From: Phaeotremella fagi
Taxonomy: Eukaryota; Basidiomycota; Tremellomycetes; Tremellales; Phaeotremellaceae
Assembly (NCBI GenBank): GCA_001599715.1
Contig: BCHU01000003.1
Location: forward strand, 1,178,001 to 1,242,000
Reading direction: 5' to 3'
Length of the DNA stretch: 64,000 nt
Every line of letters starts with the position of its first letter. Within the stretch, counting starts at the first letter, position 1. This document shows positions 12,317-23,798 of this stretch, in pieces. The position numbers and the translations under genes are program-made. The notes below the pieces were generated by a model. It was not told the DNA's origin. It saw only the letters and a program-made list of their open reading frames with translations, and did not search any database.

Positions 12317-13704
12317 ATGAACTCGAAAGAAGATAATCATCCTCAATTACCAGCTGATATTTGGTTGAATATCTTCCAACACCTCAAAAATGAGCCAAAG
12401 AATGGATGGGGTTGGAAGAGTATGAACCAACATGACCTATCGTCAATTGCCCGGGTTTCTTCGGTACGTCTTTGGTATTTAAAAGAGGGCTTCTCTTCAA
12501 ACTTCGTTGACATAACCATCAGTCATTCAACCTTATCGTCTCCCCGTTACTTTATTCAACAGTCTACGTCGATCACCTCGGTTTACTCGTTTGCGGTTAC
12601 GACTTGACATTAGACTCAACTCGAAAATCTCCCTCAAAGAAAACCCTTCTTCAACTAGTTGAAAAGCTCCATTTAGAATATCATCATTTAATCCTCCACC
12701 CAACGTATGCAAGTATACTGGCACAACGTGAATGGCAACCTGTCGATAACTTATTTCAAGACGGCGCTTGGGAATACCCTGATACAAAGGCTCATCTTAA
12801 AGCCGCTGTCCTGGAACTTGACGAATTCGAGACTGATTTGAAGGAATTCATGGAACGTGTTGGATCAGATCAAGGACATCGTGTCTTCCCGGGTCTTGAA
12901 TCAATCTCTCTTGCTTCGCTGGGAGACCATTGGACTTGGGAAGGTGCAGAAGATTTCGGTGAATATCGAACCTATGAACCAGATGGACCAACTTTATTCA
13001 AAAGAATCAACGACGCTCGGTACAAACTGGTAGACGCTGTCGAATTGATCGATTGCAAGCGGATCTGCCAACGTGATCTTGGTCCTCTCAGTTTGCCACT
13101 CTACAGCAGAATCATCTTCAAAGATTCTGAGGTTACCCATCATCAGGTTTACTGGCATCAAATTAAAATCAATAAATACAGCATGATAGTTTTCGGCGCT
13201 GTCAATCGCTACCATCTGAGTGGTTCCCCTTGTATACACAGATTTTCAGATAACGGTCAACAACTTCTCAACCAGTTACTTCGTTTGGTCAAAACTTGGA
13301 CCAAGGATCTCTTACCACCGCCTGTTGACAAAGAAATAGAGGATATGTCAGATCGTCCGGACAGATACAACGATTCAGGTTATGATATTCACGACATCCA
13401 CAGATCAACTAAAATTGTCATTTACGGTTCAACTAAACATAAGGGAGATCCGTGTGATTATCAACCCGATTGTTCCGATGATACTGGTTTGTGGGATAGA
13501 GTCAAACAACAGTTTTACGACAGGGCGAAAGAGGCTGGATTTTTAGGACAAATAGAACTTCTTTCTGGAAAGGATATGCCGGTCTGCTGTCCTTGCGGTG
13601 AAAAGCCAAGAAAAAATCAAAAAGAGGAGCTGATTTGTGGAGGGAAATTTGGATTGGTGGAATTATGTGGAGATGAGGGACTGTCTCTGACTATGGGAGG
13701 TTGA
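12317..13704 (+). CDS. F-box-like protein, copy 2 of a tandem family
   Basis: Exons 12317-12463 and 12523-13704 close in frame to 442 residues. The N-terminus has LPADIWLNIFQHLKNEPKNG and WKSMNQHDLSSIARVSS, aligning with copy 1; exon 2 opens SFNLIVSPLLYSTVYVDHL. Shared body motifs with copy 1 include LVEKLHLEYHH (copy 1: VQNLHLVYHH), FPGLESISLAS and LGPLSLPL. The C-terminal Cys motif is PVCCPCGEKP, here followed by an extra ~35 residues. It starts 211 bp after copy 1 in the same direction, as expected from tandem duplication followed by deep divergence. Confidence 0.8.
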
Positions 13705-14168
13705 TATTTGATGAACCGAAAAGTAAAAATGAAAACCAGAACAATAACAAATAACAATTGATACATTTTGAAAGGGTTTATCAGACGAAAGGAGGTGACA
13801 TTATATTGATAATTGAGGATATTAGTGAAGGTTTGTAGGGTGCGTAGTCTTAAACTTCTGTATATATATGCATAACTGGAAGAGAATGATATGTATTCTG
13901 TCTGTGGACAGTAACTACAGTCGATGCTTAGGCTCTAGACCCGTAGAAATCTCGGTGTTTCTCGGGTTATAATCGATTTTTCTCACCTCTCAACAAGCTA
14001 CAGTTGATTTGATAAGTCGGGAGTTGAAACTCTGCATGAACAGAGTAGGAAGAAACAGGCAAAACATACATGACACAACGCAAAACTCTCAACAAAGTAC
14101 AAACTATCAAATAATATACTGACATAGCAGGGGTACAAAACCTAGAGTACTATTCGAATCCATACGAT
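13705..14168. other. Intergenic region between convergent genes
   Basis: 3' flanks of F-box copy 2 and of the small minus-strand gene. A (TA)-rich run lies near 13860. Nothing else recognised. Confidence 0.4.
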
Positions 14169-14819
14169 TCAGCTCTTCGTAGTACCCAAATACGACTCAT
14201 CATCCTCTGGGAGGATTTTACCGTATAATTGGGTAGCCTCTTCATCTTCACAATGAAGTTTGAGTAGTTCGACAAAGTCTTGAACAGTGAGCCCAAGCTT
14301 GACCCCTTCTTTCCAATCAGGATGTGATTTGATCTGGGATGCTTGAGAAAAGATAATTTGCGCAAGTCTAGTTCTGTTACGACTTTTGAGATATCAGAGA
14401 GCATCAACCTAGAAGATACAAATTGAGACTTACCCTCCAACAGACCCACTCTTTACTTTACTCTCGTACATTTGGGAAGCTTGAAAAAGCGACAGACACA
14501 TGTTCCCAAAAGAAGTTAGTTGGTGTTCACAAAGCGCAGAGCCTGCAATAATTTCCATTCTTGCTGCTGCATATTCGAATAACCCTTCACCGTCTTTTTC
14601 AATTCTGTCCTCACACCACTTCATCGACTGCTGACTTTTATCATACCAGACTTCCCCATAATCGTCGTGAAACGAAACATAAGCCCCGAAGAAGAAATCT
14701 GTAAGCTTATCGACAAGACTGTCTTGGCTTTCTACCACTTCGATCTGTAAAGGTGATTTTGGCCCACGGACGAACAAAACGTAACCCTCTTTGGTGTTTG
14801 ATGGGCCATCTTGAGACAT
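14169..14819 (-). CDS. Hypothetical small helical protein
   Basis: Exons 14819-14434 and 14382-14169 close in frame to 199 residues when the acceptor CAAAAG is used. The alternative CTAG acceptor gives a much less protein-like reading. Not recognised. The N-terminal part has beta-like stretches (EGYVLFVRGPKSPLQIEVVE), followed by helices with FEYAAARMEIIAGSALCEH. After the intron, RTRLAQIIFSQASQIKSHPD leads to LTVQDFVELLKLHCEDEE. Its layout resembles the orphan pair at 32.9-34.7 kb (helical middle with an R-M-D/E motif, one intron, then a short D-F/M-x-x-(I/L)-(I/L)-K helix). It sits on the opposite strand between F-box copies 2 and 3. Confidence 0.65.
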
Positions 14820-15595
14820 TTCTGTGGGGTTACTGGAGTTTTATCAGAATCAATACAGTATCGGTCCAACAGTACTCGTACATACCTTGTCGACATACTT
14901 TAGTTGCAGCAATGTGATTTTCTTCTTATTTATTTATTTATTGAATATGAGTGGCAAAAACCGAAAGTGGAAGAAAGAAAGAGAAGAAGAATTGTGTTCA
15001 GTTGGTCCTTGTACAGCTCCCATGGAGAAAGAAGGCAAGAAGACCTGTAGGATTAGGAAGAAAGAAGTCTTTGCTCGGGAATACTGTACGGAAGTCTTTT
15101 GTCATTACAACATTTTTCGGCAATAGGAGAAGATGAACAAAGGAATTAAGCAGTCAGACGTCAAGTCTTTCGTCATTATAACCTCTATCGGAGAAGAGAA
15201 GATGAACAAAAGCTAAACAGTGACACGTCTAATGACAATGATAATGTCCCGATGGAAATGTTAGTCATGCAAATACAAATGACCGTTTTGATGGTGTTGT
15301 GGCGCCACCCAACCAACTCCCGTGGTACGAAGTACTCGTCCTGTACTTGCCCAATTAGAACAGCTTGAATCCACATAGAGTCTACACACACAGGTTCGAT
15401 ACTTTGAAATGCCCAGGACACGTAACACGAACCGTAGCAGACCATCTTGTCCCAGTGCTTGCTGAGCAAACGAATTTGGTGAGAAATGTGCACCGAATTC
15501 CAATTGGGCCCCACAAGAATGTGCTCAACTCATCACCTCCTTTCGATCATTTCCATCGTTTTTTCATTTTCAGTCAAGGAAGTTCGATATACATA
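14820..15595. other. Intergenic region with an imperfect direct repeat
   Basis: No supported gene; the several short ORFs overlap one another and are low in complexity. Holds the repeat at 15092-15229 and presumably two divergent promoters. Confidence 0.4.
15092..15229. repeat. Imperfect tandem repeat, two ~70-bp units
   Basis: Unit 1 (15092-15162) and unit 2 (15163-15229) both run AAGTCTTT(T/C)GTCATTA, then a TCGG core, then GAGAAGATGAACAAA, ending near GTC. Lies between divergent genes. Function unknown. Confidence 0.6.
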
Positions 15596-16757
15596 ATGAC
15601 AATAACACGAAGTAGACAGACGAGATATCATCGTATCCCACCGGAAATTTGGTCTCGAATAATCAGATTCGTCAAGAGGGAATTACCTTCTTCCCAACAA
15701 TTTTCAGAGTTCTGGGTTAGATGGAAGGACCTTCATCAAAATGATCTTTGCAGTCTCATGAGGGTGAATTCAGTGAGTCTCTTATGATATGATCATTGAG
15801 TTACTCCCATTGATTGGAATTTGGGTTCAGACTTTTTACAGTTTAACTGCTCCGATTCTTTATTCATCTATCGTCGTTAACGACATCGAAAAGTTCATGT
15901 TTGGTTTAGAAACTTTTGATAGAAAAAGGAGATTAGGTGGATTAGTCAAAACGCGTATCCCGTCATCAAAGAATACGACTGTATCAACCGTTACACGCAT
16001 CTATCTCTTGCTTGATGACATGACCCGACCCAAAATTCATCACGATGACTACATCGATAAAGTTAAACTCGATCTCAAGAGATTGAACGATTTTTGTATG
16101 ATATACAGATCGTTTCCAGATTTGAAGAGTATCTCCATTCTTCCTCAAGAACGGTTGTCTTCTTCAGCAGAACTCGAACGTGGTACCGATATCATTGAGT
16201 TGGGTAAAGATTTGACGAGATTTGGTGATCTTTCTGGAGCTTCTGTTGTTTGTCATCGACTTGATGAAACGCCTCTACGTTTCACGCTTAACGACGTTGA
16301 TCGAGGTTGGGAAACCGATAATCCGTCGATGGTCATTCAACACTTTGATGAAAGTGGTGAAAGTTTTCGAGACTTCTCTATCCATTTCGGAGTCGTTAAC
16401 CAGTATTACATCCCTTGGTTCGATCTAGGTAATCTCGCCAAATCATCTTGTCGATTTAACAGAGCTTTACTCCAACATCTATGTCTATCAGAGAGAGAAT
16501 TCCTTTTGTTGGACGAAGAGTCAAGGGAGGATATCAAGACTCCCATCGTTGTTTATACGAATTTGAAACCGAAAGCGGTGTTGGGATATAATATGGATGA
16601 AGTCAAGTCATGGGGAGAGGATGAGGAAGATGTTCGAACGGGTTGTATCGATAAAGTCAAAAAGGCGATGAAACTGTTTCTGGGAAGTGAATGGAAAGGG
16701 AAGATTGATGTTATCGATTGGAACAAGAGACCGCCATGTAACGCGTGTGGATTATAG
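15596..16757 (+). CDS. F-box-like protein, copy 3 of a tandem family
   Basis: Exons 15596-15772 and 15831-16757 close in frame to 367 residues. The N-terminal box reads RIPPEIWSRIIRFVKRELPS and WKDLHQNDLCSLMRVNS. The intron follows the same codon region as in copies 1 and 2, and exon 2 opens TFYSLTAPILYSSIVVNDIE. The body shares FPDLKSISIL with the FPGLESISLA of copy 2. It ends PPCNACGL, so the terminal CxxCG motif is kept although the sequences are otherwise highly diverged. Likely an SCF adaptor by analogy; substrate unknown. Confidence 0.78.
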
Positions 16758-17021
16758 GTTAGGATCCAGAAGTGCTGTTGATAAACCAATGATATGTAAC
16801 GAATTCAAATCCCAGAGATCGATCACTTCACTTACGGCCGTTAGAACCCTCGGAATGTGACATGTGATAAGGTTAAGTAAGGGAATGCCGGCATCCAGTT
16901 AGGTGACGTCTCAAAAATGTAAAGTCGACAGTCAGCAAAATCGACAACGTAAGTCGAGAAATGAGATTAAAGGGCCAGAGTTGGAACAACGTCTACTTTT
17001 GATAAACATAAAAAAGAAACA

Positions 17022-19237
17022 ATGAGGAGAAATTCAATTTCAAGTAATTCACCAACGGTCGTTGAACCAGCCCCTACCCCAACATCGAACGAAGACACCA
17101 CCACCATGAATCTGAAAACAACGAAACCCGTCGATATGGCCCACGCCGAAAAAGCACAAACAAGTCAAGTTAAAAATAGAAGCAACTACGATCAACTTGA
17201 TTTCCAAAATTCTTTGAATCTGACCTCAGATGTTCAAGAGAGTTTAAAGAAGAATTACGCTTATGTGTGGAAAGTCGATGAACACGGGAATTATTTGATT
17301 AAGAGTGTTAGAGGTGATCCGAAGAATCCTAGGAGTTGGGCTAATTGGAGAAGATATGGGGTGGTGGGTTTGGCTTCTTTGTTGAATAATCTGGTATGCC
17401 CCTTGACTAAGATCTTTGATTTGAAAGGTGTATAGTTATATTGATCTTTGGTTTAGGTCTGTTTATGTGTTTCGGGGTATAGCACGGGTGTTGCTCAGAT
17501 GCAAGAGGAATTCGGATTTAGTTCTGAAATCGGGACGTTAGGATTGAGTCTTTATATCGCAAGTATTTGCATTCACTCAATCATCAGATCAAGATACCGA
17601 TCTGACATTTTTACTCTATAGCTTGGATTCGCTATTGGTCCAATGTTATTAGCACCTCTATCGGAATACGTATGTCCCCTATCAACTTCTACGAACAAGA
17701 TTATTCTAACAACGAAATCAGTGGGGCCGTAGACCAGTTTACCTAGTTTCTTGGGCAATCTTTACACTTTTCCAACTCCCTCTTGCACTAGCTAAGAATA
17801 CAGCTACGATAATGATCTGTAGATTCATTCAAGGTTTTGCTGGATCGTATGTCGATTTCAACGGTATCTTCAATAATACCCTTTATTGATAGCTTTTAGA
17901 ACACCACTCGCTAACACCGGTGGAGTCGTGCACGATGTTTTTGGAATTGATGAAGGGGGTTTCGCTGTTGCAATTTACGCTTTGAGTAGTACTGATGGGT
18001 AGGTTGCCATTCGAGCTCTTTGAATTTAGGTCAGTTTGGCTGATGAATCATAGACCACCACTCGGTAATGTACTCAGTGGATATCTGGCTCAAGTAAAAG
18101 GTTGGCGTTGGTTGTTCTGGGTCTACGTGAGTTCTCAATACCAATCATAACGACAGTACCATCTGATCATAACCCAGCTCATCGTCTTCGGAGCGTTCTT
18201 CTTCATCATCCTCCTCGGAATGCCAGAAACCAGAGATACAATCTTACTAGCTAAAAAATCAAAAACTCTTCGTGAAGAAACATCGATCGAATTCCATGCA
18301 GAACATGAACTCATCAAACGATCCCCTGGTCATTTCTACAAAGTCACCATCGTTCGACCTTTCGTGTTCTTGTTTTCGGAACCTATCACTTATCTCTGTG
18401 CGGGGATTAACGGTTTTGCTTATGGGATGATTTTCTTGAGTAATGAAGCTTTCCCTTTGGTTTTTGGTTCTGGGAACGGTGGGCATGGTTGGACACAGTG
18501 AGTTCAAGAGTTGTCGATCCGATACTGAGCAAATCATAGCTCTGGGACAGTCAACTTGACATACGGAGCTTACGTCGTAGGAGCTTTTATCGGTTTCGCA
18601 ATCCAACCCCTCCAAGAAAGACGATATCATCAAGCATGTGAAAAAGCTGGAGAATCAGATCCAGAAGCTAGATGGTGGTCGGCACTTTGGGCTACTCCGT
18701 TCATACCAGCCGGTCTGATGGTTGCTGCATGGACTTCTTTCCCTTATGTTCCCTTTATCGCTCCTCTCATTGGGTTTGCGATGTTCGGTTTCGGATTGTG
18801 AGTTAGTCTTTGGAAATTTTCACTGATTTCCTTTCTTTTCTTAGTTATGTCATTATTGCGGCTATTTTGAATTATGTCGTTGACGGTTATGGACATTATT
18901 CAGCTAGTGCATTGGGTGGAGTGGTTTTCGTTAGGAACATAGTGAGTGGACAAACTATGTGTGACTGTAAGAGACATTACTGAACTGGAACGCTTTACAG
19001 GTTGGAGCAATCTTCCCACTCTGTGAGTGATACCACTGTTGAAACACTTTTGAATAAAACTGATACCTCCTTCTAGTCGCCAGCCAAATGTTCATGGGAC
19101 TGGGTAATCAATGGGCACTATTTTTACTCTCCATGGTATCGCTTCTGTTGGTACCAATCCCGTTCTATCTGTATAAGAGAGGTAAGGTCGTTAGGCAGAG
19201 ATCGCCCTACTGTGCAGAACATTTCGGGAAGGAGTAG
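17022..19237 (+). CDS. Major facilitator superfamily transporter, DHA1 type
   Basis: Proton-coupled exporter of the 12-helix MFS drug/polyamine antiporter class. The start at 17022 gives a ~110-residue hydrophilic N-terminus, then DPKNPRSWANWRRYGVVGLA, the usual entry to helix 1. Further motifs are YSTGVAQMQEEFGFSSEI, LAPLSEYWGRRPVYLVS (motif A, G-x-x-x-D-R-x-G-R-R type), CRFIQGFAGS and WRWLFWVYLIVFGAFFFIIL with MPETRDTILLAKK (the PET motif that starts the central loop). The second half includes YVVDGYGHYSASALGG and the terminal helix before the stop at 19235-19237. Numerous introns are present. The substrate cannot be told from sequence. Confidence 0.88.
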
Positions 19238-19401
19238 GACGATTGGAAAAACAATATGTTATGAATAAATCTGAGCTCTATTTTACTTCATTGCCTTGGT
19301 ATCATTCTGCGGACACCGAGCATAGCATCGCAGCCAGCACAGCAGCGGACCATGAGATCCATCCGTGACGTCATTTCGCCACTTTGCCACTGTAGAAAGG
19401 A

Positions 19402-19408
19402 TATAAAG
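19402..19408 (+). promoter_or_regulatory. TATA-like element of the PMP3 gene
   Basis: TATAAAG about 110 nt before the PMP3 ATG, followed by a plausible ~70-nt leader. Sequence match only. Confidence 0.4.
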
Positions 19409-19514
19409 CAACTCCGCTTTGAACGGTGGGGTGGTTTGGTGCGTGTTCAGCGTTAGTAACCTTTAAGCAATAACATCCATACATCTATACCCATAACATA
19501 TACTTGCTATCACA

Positions 19515-20085
19515 ATGGTTAAAGGTTCAGATATCATCCTCATCTTAGTAGCTATAATCTTCCCACCAGCTGCTGCGTTCATCATCACTGGCTGTGGTTG
19601 TGATCTCCTTATCAACATCGTGAGTGGATCTGACCTTTACGTATTGGAGTAAGATTTGCTTAATAACGTTATTTCAAACCAAAGCTCTTGACTATCTTGG
19701 TAAGTTGATGCGCTCTTTGAGTCTCAGAGATACAACAACTGACGATTATCTTAGGGATACTTACCGTGAGATGGCGAGGTGACGAATCTGGAAGACTAAC
19801 TGACATTCTCTCAGTGGCCACATCCACGCTTTCTGGTTGATTTACAAGGTAAACCAAATCATCTTGCACAAAAGTCCATGAACTAACTCGCCCCAAGAGA
19901 ATCAAAGCTGAAGAAATGTACGGTCACGCCGGATACTCTTACCTCGGTAACGGTAATTTCGTAGGTAACGCTGGTGGTGTACAACGTAAGTAGTCCCACA
20001 CGATACTCGTTCCATCGTTCCATCTAATTGAAAAATTACTTTTTTAGCACCAGCTCAACAACCTTATTACGGCGCTACTCGTTAG
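19515..20085 (+). CDS. PMP3: PMP3/UPF0057 plasma membrane proteolipid
   Basis: Tiny two-helix membrane protein of the PMP3 stress family, which affects membrane potential and salt tolerance in yeast. Six exons: 19515-19619, 19685-19699, 19755-19765, 19815-19848, 19898-19985 and 20048-20085 (291 nt, 96 residues). The joined protein follows the family pattern closely: FPPAAAFIITGCGCDLLINI + LLTIL + GYLP + GHIHAFWLIYK. Exons 2 and 3 are only 15 and 11 nt, and both are needed to keep the family sequence and the frame. The ~45-residue hydrophilic tail (MYGHAGYSYLGNGNF...PYYGATR) is longer than in the yeast protein but usual for filamentous and basidiomycete homologues. Confidence 0.9.
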
Positions 20086-20691
20086 TTTGATGGATTCTTT
20101 GAATCTACGTATATATATCGAGGAATGGCTGTGAAGGATAAAGGAGAATTGAGTTGGCCGGCGGATGTGGGTGGGTGGATTGAGTGAGGTGTTAGGCAGA
20201 GAAGATTACGATGTATTGTCAGTATCTGTCATTTGAGCACATCTGTCTCTTTTGGTATACAGTTGAACTTGACATGCTTTCTTTCATGACTGTATTCATT
20301 GACCTGATCATTTCAAGAAAATTCTTCTGTAAACATTGAAATCGGATATCAACTCGCCAACCAATTCGAAGAATATTCATATTCAATCAATAAACCTCGA
20401 GAGCGTACAGTATGTCAAGATATGCAGTTATCGAGGGAGTCTACGTGGAAATTCAAGCTGATATCAGATACTGATTGGTTCCCAAAATGAGAAAGAGGGG
20501 ACTAAACCAACGACCCCAACGACCATTCCATCATTCATGACATTCTGTCGCCGTGTGACGAAAAGAAATAAACTTACCTCCCGGCTCAATCAACTTGAAC
20601 AGTGAAAAAACTTAAATCTATGTATCCAACATGAGCTCCACGTATCTCAAGTAGACCATTGAAACATCCAATAAATGCATATCCTAACCCT
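20086..20691. other. Intergenic region between convergent PMP3 and CysRS genes
   Basis: 3' UTRs and spacer of two convergent genes. No gene, RNA or repeat recognised. Confidence 0.4.
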
Positions 20692-23568
20692 CTACAACCC
20701 ACTCTCCTTCTGCCAAACCAAAAAAGCCTCATGCAACTTCTCCTGAACTTTCCATTCCTTCAAAAATTTCTTAGACTGACCTTTAGAAATCTCCAACCCC
20801 TCCGCGTCATGTGTAGGAACCCCATTTTCGTCCCAAGCACTATACCCCAACCCAGGTAATTTAAACATCTCCAACGGCGATAACCTCCCCTTTTCCAACG
20901 TAGCCAATCGTTTCTCCTCTGCCAAACGGGCGTTTTCAGCCTTTTTGGCTAATTTCTCTCGTTTTTCGGCGAGTTTCTCTTCACGTTGTCGGATTAGGAT
21001 GGTTGGGTCGACTAGTTTGTATAGGGCCCCGCCGGTTGATGATTGACCATCGTCAAGTTGGATACCTAGATTCACTAGGTCTTCGTCACGGAATTTATCG
21101 CATAATTCTAATATCGATTCGGGGGTTGATTTGGTTATTGCCAATGAACGGATTTGGTCTCTGAAGGATACCATTGCTCGAAGATATTTATCTAGTTGTT
21201 CCGTTGTCTTTCGATGTCAGTTTGGAGTGGTTTCTTCTTTGGACTTACATCAGCTGATACTTTTGAGCCTACACTTCCCCATCCAACTGGATTTTGGGTT
21301 TCACCTTCACCTAAACCAAACATTCGTAACATTCTCGTTATCCATTGAGCGATAGTGACAACAGGTTCAATGTTATATTCCCTCCCACGAGTGGTGAAAT
21401 AGATGTTAACTTTGTTGATTAGATCGAGTAATGTGGAAATAGCTTGAGGTGTATTGAAAGAATCACAGAGGGATAACCTGAATTGATGCTGAGCGGTGTG
21501 GAAGCTAAACATCAGTGTTGTCCCAATGACCAAAACCTACTCCTCCATTAAACCTTTTTCCAAATCGTCAAAATGATGTTTCCCATCCGCAAGTGAACCA
21601 CGAGCAGAAGTTTCGTTCATTCGCGCGATAACGTTTGAAAAGAATTTCTAAATTCAGCGAAACACCCCTACTAGACACAACTTACATCGAAAGTCTCTTC
21701 CTTCGTTCTTACATCCGTTATCGCATCCTTTTTGAAATCCATCTTAGCGTTCCAAGTTTGCAGCATGAAAGCTAAACGTAATTGACGAGCTGTATAATCA
21801 CGTAAAGCTTCCTGAAAAAAAGATCAGCGACGTTTCCAACCTTAAAAATACCCACATCAATAGTGATGAAATTCTTTAAACTCTTTGACATTTTCAATCC
21901 TTCAATGTGTAGATGACCGGTATGTAAGAAATAATTAACCCATTGACGACAACCGTGATAAGCCTGAGGTAACAATTCAGTCAAAATCAAGAGTTGAAGG
22001 TGTTACAAAACGTACCTCAGCCTGAGCCAATTCATTATCATGATGTGGGAACATCAAATCAACACCACCTGAATGTATATCCATCCCTTTACCTAAAATC
22101 TCACTCGCCATAACTGAACATTCGATATGCCAACCTGGACGACCTTCACCCCAAGGAGATGGCCAAGAAGGTTCACCAGGTTTAGATTTAGCTTTCCAAA
22201 GTGCGAAATCTGAAGGTTGTTTCTTGCCCTGTGATCCAGTGAGTGCACCTAAAAGCTTTTAGTTTTTTGAATACAATATCAGAAACATACCTTCTCCTTC
22301 GTCCAGTAGCTTTTTGTTCCCTTTACTTCCAGGTTGTAATTTCGCGTATTCATGGCACCATCCTTCAGCACCTTTTGCACCTTCGAATTTATCCACGTCA
22401 AACCAGATACTTCCTCCACCTTCATATGCGAATCCGTTATCAACGATTTTTTCAACAAAAGCAACAATCTCCGGAACGTATTCTGAAACTCGAGTGATGG
22501 TATCTGGTGGAAGGACGTGTAATCTTTTCATGTCTTCGAAGAATTGGGCTTCCCAATGTGAAGCTAGTTTATGAGATATTTGAATTGGGTTGGTGATCGT
22601 ATGAGCGAGCTGATTGTTTAGTGAAGTTTTTAACGGTTCACTCACGGTTTCGCCTAAATAAGGACCTAGAACTTCTGAAGCACCTTCAACCAAATCTTTA
22701 ACACCTTCACTCCCAACCTTACCCTCCGCCAACGAAATCGCAGCAGAAGCTCGAGCAAGACTAGCTAAATACATTCCAAACTTCTCTTCCTTTTCACGAG
22801 CCGCTTTAGCCCATTCAGGATGAGATTGATCGTAGGCTAAGATAGTTTGATAGTGTTCTATAGAACTTGAATTGGGTGTTGGGGGTTCGACGGGTGTTGG
22901 AAGGGATTTCAAGAGTTTTTGGAAATAACTTGTGAAAGCTTGATTTGCTGTTTGTATTAATTCAGGTGTGAGATTTGGGTTTTTTTCAATGGTTTCTTGT
23001 AAGAGATGAGATTCTCTCGCTCGAAGGATGATCTGTTTGTAAGTTATGCGATCAAATGTTTGAATCTCACCTTATCATCGATATCCGTGATGTTCATGAC
23101 GAAGTTAACGTCGTAACCGAAATAATCTCTTAAAATTCTTCGAACGATATCTTGAGTAAGATAATTTCTGTCATCTCAATCAGATTCCCATTCATATTAT
23201 TTGTTGATTACTCACCTCGCATGACCCATATGTGAAGAATCATATACTGTAGGTCCACAGTTATACCAATCAACCCGTCTTCCTTTAGTGGGTACGAACA
23301 CATCCTATAAATGAGTCCAAGTTCGATTGTGGAAACGACTTACTTTACTTTTCGTCAATGAATTGTATACTTTTAATACGGGTTCTTCGACGATTGGAAT
23401 TGGTTTAACCCATATCGGTTGTGAGGAGGATGCTCTAGGAGCTTCGGTCGTTGTTGACATTTGAACTGAATTTCGTCGAGTCGATATGTGAGTTGGGGTT
23501 TTGGAGATGAAGAGCTGGATGAATGGTCTTTTTGGTATTCCTCTGGGTATAGTTCTTATCAATAGCAT
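20692..23568 (-). CDS. CRS1: Cysteinyl-tRNA synthetase
   Basis: Charges tRNA-Cys with cysteine. Class I signatures: [19 protein letters not shown] (zinc-ligand Cys plus the HIGH-type motif, here HMGH), [46 protein letters not shown] and the KMSKS loop in [11 protein letters not shown] large insert between the HIGH part and the zinc Cys-His block is typical of eukaryotic CysRS. The C-terminus is a charged helical extension ([20 protein letters not shown]). The ATG at 23568 opens [20 protein letters not shown], Arg/Lys-rich and free of acids; an in-frame ATG at 23460 (Met37, [10 protein letters not shown]) would give a cytosolic form. One gene serving both compartments is likely. Confidence 0.93.
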
Positions 23569-23798
23569 ACAGAGAATTGAATGGTGTCGCTATTAAATTT
23601 TTCCTTCTAGCCGTTTATGCTAAGAATCGAATGAAAAAAGACGATACGGTAACAATTAACGAAATTCAACTTCAACTTCAGTATCTTCGAACAAACTGAA
23701 TAACCTTATTTAATCCTACCTGTAACCTCCACGTATCAACTAGTTCTTCGATGAATGCACTCAAATCTACACTCTAACCTACAACAAATCACCAAATC

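Noticed and set aside
14951..15136. Plus-strand ORF rich in Lys/Glu (MAKTESGRKKEKKN...)
   Set aside because: Low-complexity A/G-rich DNA, overlapped by another open frame and the ~70-bp repeat; no start or splice support.
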